DNA of 64,000 nt, from contig CALVDH010000004.1 of assembly GCA_944326235.1 (NCBI GenBank), forward strand, positions 58,309-122,308. The letters are read 5' to 3'. Positions 16,098 through 24,332 of the stretch are shown piece after piece; within the stretch, counting starts at the first letter, position 1; the number at the start of each line of letters is the position of its first letter. The notes below the pieces were generated by a model. It had not been told where the DNA came from. It did not search any database and saw only the letters and a list, made by a program, of their open reading frames with translations. Both the position numbers and the translations under genes were made by a program. The DNA comes from an uncultured Bacteroidales bacterium. GTDB taxonomy: Bacteria; Bacteroidota; Bacteroidia; Bacteroidales; UBA932.

Positions 16098-18134
16098 ATG
16101 AGGTTCGTAGACGTGATAATACCGCTGAAGTTCAGGGACTCCGTGACCTATTCGGTTCCGGAGGAGCTGGAGGGGAGCATAGTGCCCGGCAGTCTCGTGA
16201 GGGTGACGGTGGTGGGCAGGGCCTACACGGCGGTGGTGCTGAGGGTGAAGGATGAGCCGGAGTTCGACATCTCGAAGATAAAGCCGGTCAAGGAGGCGGT
16301 CAATTTTCCACCGGTGACACAGGCCAATATGGACTTCCTGCGGCAGGTGGCGTCCTACTACATGTGCTCGCTGGGGGAGGCTTTCCGCTTCGCTGCCCCG
16401 TCTACGGTCAAGGCTCTCAAGCGGCCGAAACAGCAGACCGCATCCGGTGATGGTGGGGCAGCTGACGGATCATCAGACAGCGGCACAGACATCAGGCCGG
16501 CATCCCCGGCAGACATCAGCCGGACGGAGCTGCCGGTCCTCTCGCCGGAACAGGAAACAGCGGCGGCAGATATCAGAAAGCACTTTGCAGCCGGCCGGAA
16601 CGTCCTCCTGCACGGAGTAACCGGCTCGGGCAAGACTGAGATCTACATCACTCTGGCGGCCGAATGTCTAAAAAAGGGGCTGAACGTACTCTACCTCGTC
16701 CCGGAGATAGCCGTCAGCCGTCAGATCCAGAGCCGTCTGGCCGGATATTTCCCCGACAGGCTACTGGTATACCACTCCAAGCAGACAGCTCCGCACAGGC
16801 GGGAGGTCTACAGCAGGGTGGCCTCCGACACAGAACCGCACATCGTCCTGGGCCTCCGCTCCGCCCTATTCCTGCCCCACAGCCGCCTGGGCCTCATCAT
16901 AGTGGACGAAGAGCACGACCAGTCCTACAAGCAGACTGACCAGGCTCCCCGCTATCACGGCCGGGACACCGCCCTGATGCTGGGCCGGATCCAGGGCTGC
17001 CCGGTACTCCTCGGTTCCGCTACCCCCTCCTTCGAGAGCCTGTACAACGTACGCACCGGCAGGCTGGAATACGTTCCCCTCTCCCACCGCTATTTCGAAG
17101 GCGGCGGCAGCACCGTCACTATCGTAGACATGCCCCTGCAGAGACGCAGGAATGCCGTAAAGGGGGCATTTTCCCTGACTCTGCTCAAGGCCATAACAGC
17201 CCGGCTGGAAAGGCATGAGCAGGTGCTCGTCTTCCGTTCCCGGAGAGCCTACGCCTCGGCCATGGAATGCCCTGACTGCGGCTTCATACCCCGCTGCCCC
17301 TCCTGCAACATTCCCATGAGCTACCACAAGTTCAGCCACAGTCTGAGCTGCCACTGGTGCGGACATTCGGAGCCTGCCCCCACCGCCTGCCCACAATGCG
17401 GGAAAGCTCCGATGAAGTTCCTGGGAGACGGCACCGAGAAGATAGAGGAAGAGCTGCGGACATTTTTCCCAGATGCCCGCATAGAACGATTCGACGCGGA
17501 CACCACCAAGGACAAAAAGGAGGAAACGAGGATTCTTAGACAGTTCTCCGAAGGGAAAATAGACATTCTGGTCGGCACCCAGATGATATCCAAGGGGTTC
17601 GATTTCAAGCACCTGACCCTGACGGCAGTGATCAAGGCCGAGGCCGTGACCTCGGTATTCGACTTCCGGGCGGACGAGAGGGCCCTCCAGCTGCTCCTGC
17701 AGTTCATGGGCAGGGCCGGCCGCAGGGGCACTCAAGGGGAAATGATCATCCAGACCAGCCGGGCGGACCACCCGATATTCCGTATGCTCCGGTTTCCGGA
17801 GGAGGGAGACCTCGAGTCCCTGATGGAGGAAAGGCGGGAATTCGGATATCCCCCCTTCACCAGAATCATCCGGCTGCTGCTCAAATCCCCTGACAAGGAA
17901 AAACTGGACAGCATGGCAAAGGAGGTTTCAGACATTCTGGGGAAAAGCAGTTTCAGGGACATCTGCGGTCCTGCCGCCTCCCCGGTCGAGAAAAGTTCCG
18001 GGGAATTCCTGCTGCAGTTCCTGATAAAGACCGACCGCAGCCGCAGCTGGGCTCAGGCCAAGGCCCGGCTCTACAACCGGCTCCGCGGCTTTCCTGCAGC
18101 CTCCCTGGCCATAGACGTGGATCCGGTGTTCTGA
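16098..18134 (+). CDS. priA: Primosomal replication-restart helicase PriA
   Basis: A 678-residue protein. PriA binds stalled replication forks, unwinds the lagging arm and reloads the replicative helicase. The N-terminal DNA-binding domain begins MRFVDVIIPLKF. Walker A GVTGSGKTE is near residue 173 and the DEEH box near 269. A zinc module with four CxxC pairs (CPDC, CPSC, CHWC, CPQC) spans about 392-436, followed by the second helicase domain with GTQMISKGFDF and QFMGRAGRRG. A low-complexity Ser/Gly/Ala-rich linker (about 113-145) separates the N-terminal domain from the helicase. Confidence 0.96.
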   Translation: MRFVDVIIPLKFRDSVTYSVPEELEGSIVPGSLVRVTVVGRAYTAVVLRVKDEPEFDISKIKPVKEAVNFPPVTQANMDFLRQVASYYMCSLGEAFRFAAPSTVKALKRPKQQTASGDGGAADGSSDSGTDIRPASPADISRTELPVLSPEQETAAADIRKHFAAGRNVLLHGVTGSGKTEIYITLAAECLKKGLNVLYLVPEIAVSRQIQSRLAGYFPDRLLVYHSKQTAPHRREVYSRVASDTEPHIVLGLRSALFLPHSRLGLIIVDEEHDQSYKQTDQAPRYHGRDTALMLGRIQGCPVLLGSATPSFESLYNVRTGRLEYVPLSHRYFEGGGSTVTIVDMPLQRRRNAVKGAFSLTLLKAITARLERHEQVLVFRSRRAYASAMECPDCGFIPRCPSCNIPMSYHKFSHSLSCHWCGHSEPAPTACPQCGKAPMKFLGDGTEKIEEELRTFFPDARIERFDADTTKDKKEETRILRQFSEGKIDILVGTQMISKGFDFKHLTLTAVIKAEAVTSVFDFRADERALQLLLQFMGRAGRRGTQGEMIIQTSRADHPIFRMLRFPEEGDLESLMEERREFGYPPFTRIIRLLLKSPDKEKLDSMAKEVSDILGKSSFRDICGPAASPVEKSSGEFLLQFLIKTDRSRSWAQAKARLYNRLRGFPAASLAIDVDPVF

Positions 18135-18146
18135 CAGGACAAAGAA

Positions 18147-18186
18147 AAGGCCGCACCGTATGACCGGCGCGGCCTTCTAAAAGTTT
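18147..18186. terminator. Terminator between convergent priA and 18204 gene
   Basis: AAGGCCGC pairs with GCGGCCTT (18147-18154 with 18169-18176), with three more inner pairs and a short loop. CTAAAAGTTTTT follows on the plus strand and a T-rich stretch follows on the minus strand, so it may serve both genes. Confidence 0.75.
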
Positions 18187-18203
18187 TTCATAGTCAGTAA
18201 TCA

Positions 18204-19460
18204 TCAGTTTTTCTTAGCTTTCGATGCGGCCGAAGAGGCGGCTACCTTGGCCTTGGCCAGCAGGGGCGCCCAGTTGTAGTTGCGCCTGAGACCCTGGATG
18301 GTCATATAAAGCATCAGAATACATGACACTATGCAGACCAAAGCAAACGCAGCGATATACAGGCATGCCTTCATTATCATCACAGGTGCATTGGTTCCTG
18401 CATCGTAAGTACTTTCGGTATGTCCGTCACTGTACTTCCTCACAGTCTGGATCCAGCTTATCGAGGCGGCGCTGCCCATCATCATCGCCGACAGGGCGTA
18501 AGTAAACTTGCTGATGCCCCTCAGAGTGCTGGATTCAGCCCTGGTACGGGTCATGGTGTAGCCGTACGGACGCTCGGCGAAGATATAGACAGGTATCAGG
18601 ATGATGAAGAATATGTTCCAGGCCCTGACCGCCCGTTTCTCGGCCTTGGCGCTCTTGACCCACGAACCATACTCATCCAGCGCCATCTTCTTTATATCCT
18701 TGAAATCCATCTTATTGATCCTGTCGAACTCTTTCCTGCACTCCTTTGCATGGGCAAGGGACTCGTCACGCCGCTCCTCTAAGCTTTTCCTGACATCCCT
18801 CGACTGAGCGGTATCGGCCTTGGCGGCATATTCGTCAGCAGCCTCCATCGCACTGGCATAATAGGACTTCTGCTCATAAAGAGACAACAGCTTATAATTT
18901 TTAGCACTCAGATTAGCATATTTGACAAAACCGGCCGGACTGTAGAGATCTTCGGGAGTAGTATCCCAGTTGAGAACAGTATCAGTTTCCTCCCAGCCCT
19001 CCACAGCTGCGACATTCTCCTGCCTGTTCTCCAAGCTTTCCTGCTTCTTGTCCACTCTCCAGGAAAGGAAGATCACCGTAAGTATCACACCGAGAATCAC
19101 CTGCCACTGGAAGTTCCAGTGTCTTGTGGAGGACCAGTCCAGAATCATCTCCAGATCCACAGTGCAGAACTTGAAATACTGGTCGTCCTTGTCCACCAGT
19201 GCCTTCTTGGCCATATTCAGCAGTTCCAGCATCCGGGCGGTCTCCTCTGCCGTCTCTGGATATGCGTCATCGATGCCTTTGGCAGTACCGGCCTGGGTTG
19301 TCACTGCCTGATAGAGGTAGCCGTAGGCCTCGGCATTGGGGCTGTCACTCTCCGACAGACGCTTCACTTCATCGATGTCGAACGACAGATAGCCGTCACG
19401 CATCGCTTTCTTCCTGTTCTTGGGAGCTTTTTTCTTTTTCCCGTCTTGTTTTTGAGCCAT
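18204..19460 (-). CDS. Membrane protein of unknown function, basic termini
   Basis: I do not recognise this 418-residue protein. The N-terminus is very basic (KKKKAPKNRKK), followed by a ~90-residue cytoplasmic region. A first membrane span near 119-138 (WQVILGVILTVIFLSW) leads to a charged helical region (about 140-260) with coiled-coil character. Three more spans follow near 262-282, 298-320 and 352-378. The tail ends in an alanine/lysine-rich stretch like histone H1 (AKVAASSAASKAKKN). A TATATTTG promoter element is 28 nt upstream. The AraC-type regulator gene upstream on the same strand is the only contextual clue. Confidence 0.75.
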   Translation of the reverse strand: MAQKQDGKKKKAPKNRKKAMRDGYLSFDIDEVKRLSESDSPNAEAYGYLYQAVTTQAGTAKGIDDAYPETAEETARMLELLNMAKKALVDKDDQYFKFCTVDLEMILDWSSTRHWNFQWQVILGVILTVIFLSWRVDKKQESLENRQENVAAVEGWEETDTVLNWDTTPEDLYSPAGFVKYANLSAKNYKLLSLYEQKSYYASAMEAADEYAAKADTAQSRDVRKSLEERRDESLAHAKECRKEFDRINKMDFKDIKKMALDEYGSWVKSAKAEKRAVRAWNIFFIILIPVYIFAERPYGYTMTRTRAESSTLRGISKFTYALSAMMMGSAASISWIQTVRKYSDGHTESTYDAGTNAPVMIMKACLYIAAFALVCIVSCILMLYMTIQGLRRNYNWAPLLAKAKVAASSAASKAKKN

Positions 19461-19488
19461 ATTAGTAGGGTATTAGGTTTAACGCTTT

Positions 19489-19496
19489 CAAATATA
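19489..19496 (-). promoter_or_regulatory. -7 promoter element TATATTTG (minus strand)
   Basis: It precedes the 418-residue membrane protein gene by 28 nt. About 85-110 bp further upstream lie three copies of AATACGT. Confidence 0.6.
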
Positions 19497-19576
19497 GCAA
19501 AACACAAGACGGCTCACGCGCCATCCTGTCAATATCTCGGGTCACTGGTTAAATACCCGGAAAACAAAGAAATGCC

Positions 19577-19604
19577 AATACGTAAAATACGTATCAATAC
19601 GTAC
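19577..19604. repeat. Three AATACGT repeats
   Basis: AATACGT occurs three times in 28 bp, spaced 9 and 11 bp, at the 3' end of the AraC-type gene and upstream of the promoter of the membrane-protein gene. Direct repeats at about one helical turn are the usual binding pattern of AraC proteins; binding is inference. Confidence 0.4.
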
Positions 19605-20640
19605 ATCGCCGCCCTCTGAGCACCCTCTCGCGGTACTGCTGCGGAGACATACCGTGCTTCTTGGAGAAGGCACGCCGGAAAGTGGAGACTGAGTTGAAAC
19701 CGGACATCTCGGCCAGCTGCTCTACCGACCAGTGCCCGGAGGGCTCGGCGAGCAGCCTCTCAGCCTCTGAGACCCGGTGAGAGTTGATATAGTCGTAGAA
19801 TGTAGTGCCCACCTCCTGGTTGAGATAATTGGAGAGCGTGGTCCTGTTGGTTCCCAGCTCGGCCGCCAGTTCCGAGAGGGTCAGGCGGGGCGAGCGGATA
19901 AAATAGCCGCTGGAGGCCAGTTCGCTGAGTTTCCTGGAGAAGTTCCATGATGCGGCCGAGGAAGGCAGCAGATCCGCCCAGATGTCCTGTCCGGTCTGAG
20001 GCACGAAATAATAGGTATGGTAGGCCACTATGCCCCAGCTGACGGACAGAGTAACGTAATAGACAGCATCCAGGATATAGTCCAGCCTGGCCGACAGGAA
20101 GGTCCACAGCACCAGATTGGGCAGGAACAGGGCTATGCTCACCCACATCCAGCGGATGTCCATGTGGGTGATGTCCGAGCAGTTGTCCAGAAGCCTGCGC
20201 CTGTACTTTATGGTCATCCTCAGCACCACGCACATGCATACTGCTGAGAATACCGAGGCGAAGAGAACCTGCAGGCTGAACATCCAGTCATACGGCCAAG
20301 CCGCATAAAGGACAGTCATGCCCACGAAGGGAAAAAACAGAAGCAGAACCTTGGGAATGGTTATACGGCCCGGGAAGATAACCTCGAAGGCATATACCAC
20401 ATAGAGAGGAACGGCCCAGTTGTCCACCGACAGCAGGACCTTGTAAATATAGTCGTTGGAAGCCACATAAGGAAGAAGATACACGATGTCCTTGACAAGA
20501 TATGCCGCATATACGGCAAGGATTATACCGGTAATCACCCTCAGCCGGTTCTTCTTGAACACACACAGATACAGGGCCGCGGTCAGGGCGAAAAGGCCTG
20601 CCGCTATACCTCCTATCAACACCGTAACATATCCGAACAT
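19594..20640 (-). CDS. Membrane-anchored AraC-family transcriptional regulator
   Basis: A 348-residue protein with two parts. Residues 1-225 have six or seven hydrophobic segments (for example VLIGGIAAGLFALTAALYL and VLLLFFPFVGMTVLYAA). Residues 240-345 form an AraC-type DNA-binding domain with two HTH motifs (LTLSELAAELGTNRTTLSNYLNQ and VEQLAEMSGFNSVSTFRRAFSKKHG, then MSPQQYRER). Such membrane-bound AraC proteins are frequent in Bacteroidota and probably sense an envelope or lipophilic signal. The gene lies 9 nt after the lipid kinase gene on the same strand, suggesting one transcript. Confidence 0.9.
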   Translation of the reverse strand: MFGYVTVLIGGIAAGLFALTAALYLCVFKKNRLRVITGIILAVYAAYLVKDIVYLLPYVASNDYIYKVLLSVDNWAVPLYVVYAFEVIFPGRITIPKVLLLFFPFVGMTVLYAAWPYDWMFSLQVLFASVFSAVCMCVVLRMTIKYRRRLLDNCSDITHMDIRWMWVSIALFLPNLVLWTFLSARLDYILDAVYYVTLSVSWGIVAYHTYYFVPQTGQDIWADLLPSSAASWNFSRKLSELASSGYFIRSPRLTLSELAAELGTNRTTLSNYLNQEVGTTFYDYINSHRVSEAERLLAEPSGHWSVEQLAEMSGFNSVSTFRRAFSKKHGMSPQQYRERVLRGRRCTY

Positions 20641-20649
20641 ACTGCCTGT

Positions 20650-21591
20650 CTATTTAAAATCCCTGCCCACCACTACTCTGAGAGCCCTGGGCAGGACCTC
20701 CAGATTAATCGGCGTAGTACCCACCACCTCTCCGTCTATCTCCACCCTGTCGGGCTTACGCGAGATCACGCAGACCCTGGATGCCGTCGTATGGGAGACT
20801 TCCCTTATCCTGTATATCGTACCCTTGAAAAGCTGCTTGAACAGCAGGAGAAACTTGATTTTGGACACCTTGCGGGCCACCATGACATTGACCAGTCCGT
20901 CGTCGGCCACGGCATCCGGCACCTGCATCATCCCGCCGCCGCTGTATTTACCTATACCGAACGCTAAGGAGAACATCTTCCCTGAGAAGAAGCTCCTGCC
21001 GTCCACCACCACCTTCGTGGGAGTGCTCGTGCGGCTGACCAGAGCCTTGAATGCTGCCTTGACGTATGCCAGGTCTCCTGATTTTCCCTTGTCCTTGGAG
21101 GCATTGCACCTGAGACATATATTGGCGTCCAGCCCTACTCCGGCCACATTCACCATATACCGGGAATTCCTCACTCCGGCCTGGGAATACTCCACGCGGG
21201 CCACATCCTGCATCACCGTCCTTCCCTCCAGCACTGTCTCTATGGCCTTGTCATAATCCTTCGGAATCCTGTACATCCTGGTCCAGTCATTGGCCGAGCC
21301 GGCCGGAAGCACTGCCATGGTTATCTCACTGACCGGCACCTCCTTCTGATAGAATATGCCGTTGACTATCTCGTGGAGAGTACCGTCGCCTCCTACCGAT
21401 ATGAAGTTGCGGAAGCCCCTCTTGAGGGAATATATGACCAGCTCGACTGCATGATAACGGTGCGTAGTAAACACTTCCTCGAAGGAGAATCCTCTATCCT
21501 TCAACATATTGGAAAGCAGAGGCCACTCCTTTGCGACCCTGCCTCCCCCTGCGTTGGGGTTTATTACTGCTATCCAAGAACTGTCACTCAT
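20650..21591 (-). CDS. Diacylglycerol/lipid kinase (DagK_cat family)
   Basis: A 313-residue soluble kinase of the DgkB/YegS/sphingosine-kinase fold. VINPNAGGGRVAKEW at the N-terminus and SVGGDGTLHEIVNG (about 65-78) bind ATP; AVLPAGSANDWTRMY is the next conserved block. The C-terminal half is the beta-sandwich lipid-binding domain ending in EIDGEVVGTTPINLEVLPRA. Relatives phosphorylate diacylglycerol or, in sphingolipid-producing Bacteroidota, sphingoid or ceramide lipids; which applies here cannot be told. It is divergent from parA. Confidence 0.92.
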   Translation of the reverse strand: MSDSSWIAVINPNAGGGRVAKEWPLLSNMLKDRGFSFEEVFTTHRYHAVELVIYSLKRGFRNFISVGGDGTLHEIVNGIFYQKEVPVSEITMAVLPAGSANDWTRMYRIPKDYDKAIETVLEGRTVMQDVARVEYSQAGVRNSRYMVNVAGVGLDANICLRCNASKDKGKSGDLAYVKAAFKALVSRTSTPTKVVVDGRSFFSGKMFSLAFGIGKYSGGGMMQVPDAVADDGLVNVMVARKVSKIKFLLLFKQLFKGTIYRIREVSHTTASRVCVISRKPDRVEIDGEVVGTTPINLEVLPRALRVVVGRDFK

Positions 21592-21652
21592 CGGTTTTTG
21601 TAAAAATTTTCGCGAAAATAATATTAATTATCGGTTGGATGAAAAGAATTTC

Positions 21653-21660
21653 TAATTTTG
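21653..21660 (+). promoter_or_regulatory. -7 promoter element TAATTTTG for parAB
   Basis: A consensus -7 match 13 to 22 nt before the two possible parA start codons (21674, 21683). No clear -33 box is seen. Confidence 0.5.
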
Positions 21661-21673
21661 CAAATTCGCTTAA

Positions 21674-22450
21674 ATGATTTTTATGGGTAAAATAATTGCT
21701 ATCGCCAATCAGAAAGGAGGTGTCGGGAAGACCACCACTGCCATCAATCTCGCTGCGTCTCTGGCTGTTCTGGAGAAAAAGACACTTCTCATAGATGCGG
21801 ATCCGCAGGCCAATACCACATCCGGACTCGACTTCGACCCCGACTCTGACAACGGGAACACTCTCTACGAGGTGCTCATAGGTCAGAAACGGATATCCGA
21901 GGTAACGCTTGACACCGAGATCAAGGATCTCAAGATAATCCCTTCCCACATCAATCTGGTGGGCGCCGAGATCGAACTCATCAACGAAGAGAACAAGGAA
22001 CTGGCCATGAAACAGGCCATAAGCGAAGTCCTGGACCAGTACGAGTACGTCATCATAGACTGTCCTCCGTCCCTGGGCCTGATTACCGTCAACGGGCTGA
22101 CCGCCGCCGACTCGGTCATCATTCCGGTCCAGACGGAGTTCTTCGCTCTCGAGGGACTGGGCAAACTGCTCAACACCATAAAGCTCATCCAGACCCAGCT
22201 CAACCCCGCACTTAAGATCGAGGGCTTCCTTCTGACCATGTACGACGGCCGTCTGAGACTGGCCAACCAGGTAGTGGAGGATGTACGCCACCATTTCGGA
22301 AACATGGTGTTCAACACCGTCATCCAGCGGAATGTCCGCCTCAGCGAGGCTCCCTCGCACGGCAAGCCGGTAATCCTGTACGACGCCATATCCGCCGGCA
22401 CCAACAACTACCTCAACCTGGCCAAGGAGATAATCGCTAAAAACTCATAA
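21674..22450 (+). CDS. parA: Chromosome-partitioning ATPase ParA/Soj
   Basis: A 258-residue (or 255 from the ATG at 21683) ParA ATPase. The deviant Walker [10 protein letters not shown] is near residues 14-22, [14 protein letters not shown] is Walker A', and [10 protein letters not shown] is Walker B. There is no N-terminal HTH, so this is the chromosomal Soj type that works with ParB and parS to segregate origins. parB starts 6 nt after the stop. No parS-like TGTTTCACGTGAAACA was noticed in the window, though I could not search exhaustively. Confidence 0.95.
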   Translation: MIFMGKIIAIANQKGGVGKTTTAINLAASLAVLEKKTLLIDADPQANTTSGLDFDPDSDNGNTLYEVLIGQKRISEVTLDTEIKDLKIIPSHINLVGAEIELINEENKELAMKQAISEVLDQYEYVIIDCPPSLGLITVNGLTAADSVIIPVQTEFFALEGLGKLLNTIKLIQTQLNPALKIEGFLLTMYDGRLRLANQVVEDVRHHFGNMVFNTVIQRNVRLSEAPSHGKPVILYDAISAGTNNYLNLAKEIIAKNS

Positions 22451-22456
22451 TAAGAC

Positions 22457-23392
22457 ATGTCAAACAAAAGAGCAGCACTAGGCAAGGGACTCGGAGCCCT
22501 GATTTCCGGACTGGACCAGCCCGGCACGGCACCTGTCTCAGGCACCGGCGCGGTTCCGGTACGTACTCCGGCTCCGGCACTGGCCTCCATCTGCGAGATA
22601 CCCGTAGACAAGATCTCGGCCAATCCCTACCAGCCCCGCAGCAACTTCGACGAGCAGGCTCTCGCCGAACTGACCGACTCCATCCGCCAGCTGGGCATCA
22701 TCCAGCCCATCACCGTCCGGAAAACCGGCCTGCGCTACCAGATAATCAGCGGTGAGCGCAGATTCAAGGCCGCAAAAGCCGCAGGCCTGGAGACCATACC
22801 TGCATACATCAAGGATACCGATGACCAGGGCATGCTGGAGATGGCCATAGTGGAGAACATCCAGAGGGAGGATCTGGACGCCATAGAGGTGGCTCTCAGT
22901 TTCCAGAGACTCATCGACGAATGTCATCTGACCCAGGAGACAATGGCTGACAAGGTAGGAAAGAAGCGGGCCACTGTCACCAACTACCTCCGTCTGCTTA
23001 AACTTCCCGCCGAGATCCAGGTATGTATCCGCGACGGCAAGATATCCATGGGGCATGCCAAGGCCATACTCTCCCTCACCGAGCCCGAAGCCCAGCTCGG
23101 CCTCTGCGACGAGATAGTGCGCAAGGGACTGTCCGTAAGAGCTGCCGAGGCCAAGGCCCAGTCCATCCTCAGGAAGGCCTCCGCCCCCGTCCCCGTCAGC
23201 ACCGGAGAGGAGGAGAAGTCCTCGTCCGAGCTCCCGGACTCATACTACCGGGTCCTCGAGATAGTGGGAAAATATTTTGGAAACAACATAAGTCTCAAGA
23301 GATCAGAGCAGGGGAAGGGCAGCATCACCATTCAGTTCTCCTCTGATGCGGAAGTGGAATCATTTTTGAAAGCGATAGAGAGCATTAACTGA
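22457..23392 (+). CDS. parB: Chromosome-partitioning protein ParB/Spo0J
   Basis: A 311-residue protein with the standard order: a short N-terminal ParA-interacting end (KRAALGKGLGALISG), a CTP-binding ParB/Srx domain with NPYQPR and SGERRFKAAK (about 95-104), an HTH region (LTQETMADKVGKKRATVTNYLRLLKLP) and a C-terminal dimerisation part with an Ala/Pro-rich linker before it. It forms an operon with parA, and the DUF5683 gene follows 19 nt later, the conserved Bacteroidota order. Confidence 0.95.
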   Translation: MSNKRAALGKGLGALISGLDQPGTAPVSGTGAVPVRTPAPALASICEIPVDKISANPYQPRSNFDEQALAELTDSIRQLGIIQPITVRKTGLRYQIISGERRFKAAKAAGLETIPAYIKDTDDQGMLEMAIVENIQREDLDAIEVALSFQRLIDECHLTQETMADKVGKKRATVTNYLRLLKLPAEIQVCIRDGKISMGHAKAILSLTEPEAQLGLCDEIVRKGLSVRAAEAKAQSILRKASAPVPVSTGEEEKSSSELPDSYYRVLEIVGKYFGNNISLKRSEQGKGSITIQFSSDAEVESFLKAIESIN

Positions 23393-23411
23393 AAATAAAT
23401 AAGGAAAACAG

Positions 23412-24323
23412 GTGCGGAAGACAGTTCTAATAGCATTGCTGCTCATTCTCCTCCCCGCAGGCAGGCTGTCGGCGCAGTTCGCCACAGGCCAGCAGGGAGG
23501 CGGCACACAGTCGTCGGGCAGCACGTCGGACAGCACCTACACATCCTACACCCTCAAACGGTACTTCAGTTCCCTCTCCCACAGGGACAGCATGTCCATC
23601 GGATGGATGCTCGGAGGCTCGGTAATACTCCCTGGAACCGCCCAGATATACAACAAGGACTACTGGAAACTGCCCGTCATCTACGCCGGTATAGGCGGAA
23701 TGCTGGGCGGAGGCATCTACTACAACTCCCAGTTCAAGAAGACAGGCAACGAATCGGACCGCCTGGCCCGCAACCTGTTCTTCATAGGCGCGGCCGTTTT
23801 CTACTGGGGCCAGATGCTGGACGGAGCCGTCTGCTACGAGTCCTACAGGGATCATCTGCCGGGCAGAGCCACCATCTACTCGGCCCTGCTCCCCGGACTG
23901 GGCCAGATATATAATAAGGAATACTGGAAACTGCCCATCTACTACGGAGGTCTGGCAGCCGCCGGCTACTTCTGGTATTACAATGACCTGCAGTACAAAA
24001 GATTCCAGAAAAACTACAGGGAGGCCACCTCGCCCGACGGCAACTACGAAGGCAATCTCTCGGTAGACAACCTCCAGTACTACAGGGACTATTACCGGCG
24101 GTACAGGGATTACTCCATAGTAGCCACCGTCGCCATATACCTGCTGCAGGTAATAGACGCCGACGTATTCGCCACCATGAGCGAGTTCGATGTCAACCAG
24201 AACATCAGCATGAATGTCGAGCCGGCCGTAATCGAGCCGCTCAACTACGAGTTCACGACCAATTACGCCTCAGTCGTCCCGGCCGGAAGCGCCGTAGGCA
24301 TACAGATGAAATTCAAATTTTAG
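23412..24323 (+). CDS. DUF5683 outer-envelope/membrane protein
   Basis: A 303-residue protein starting at GTG with a signal peptide (MRKTVLIALLLILLPAGRLSAQ). A DUF5683 core contains an internal duplication: PGTAQIYNKDYWKLPVIYAGIGG and PGLGQIYNKEYWKLPIYYGGLAA, each followed by aromatic residues. Hydrophobic hairpins suggest membrane association. The function is unknown, but the gene is conserved between parB and mltD in Bacteroidota, hinting at a cell-envelope or division role. mltD begins 9 nt downstream. Confidence 0.88.
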   Translation: MRKTVLIALLLILLPAGRLSAQFATGQQGGGTQSSGSTSDSTYTSYTLKRYFSSLSHRDSMSIGWMLGGSVILPGTAQIYNKDYWKLPVIYAGIGGMLGGGIYYNSQFKKTGNESDRLARNLFFIGAAVFYWGQMLDGAVCYESYRDHLPGRATIYSALLPGLGQIYNKEYWKLPIYYGGLAAAGYFWYYNDLQYKRFQKNYREATSPDGNYEGNLSVDNLQYYRDYYRRYRDYSIVATVAIYLLQVIDADVFATMSEFDVNQNISMNVEPAVIEPLNYEFTTNYASVVPAGSAVGIQMKFKF

Positions 24324-24332
24324 CATAACGAG

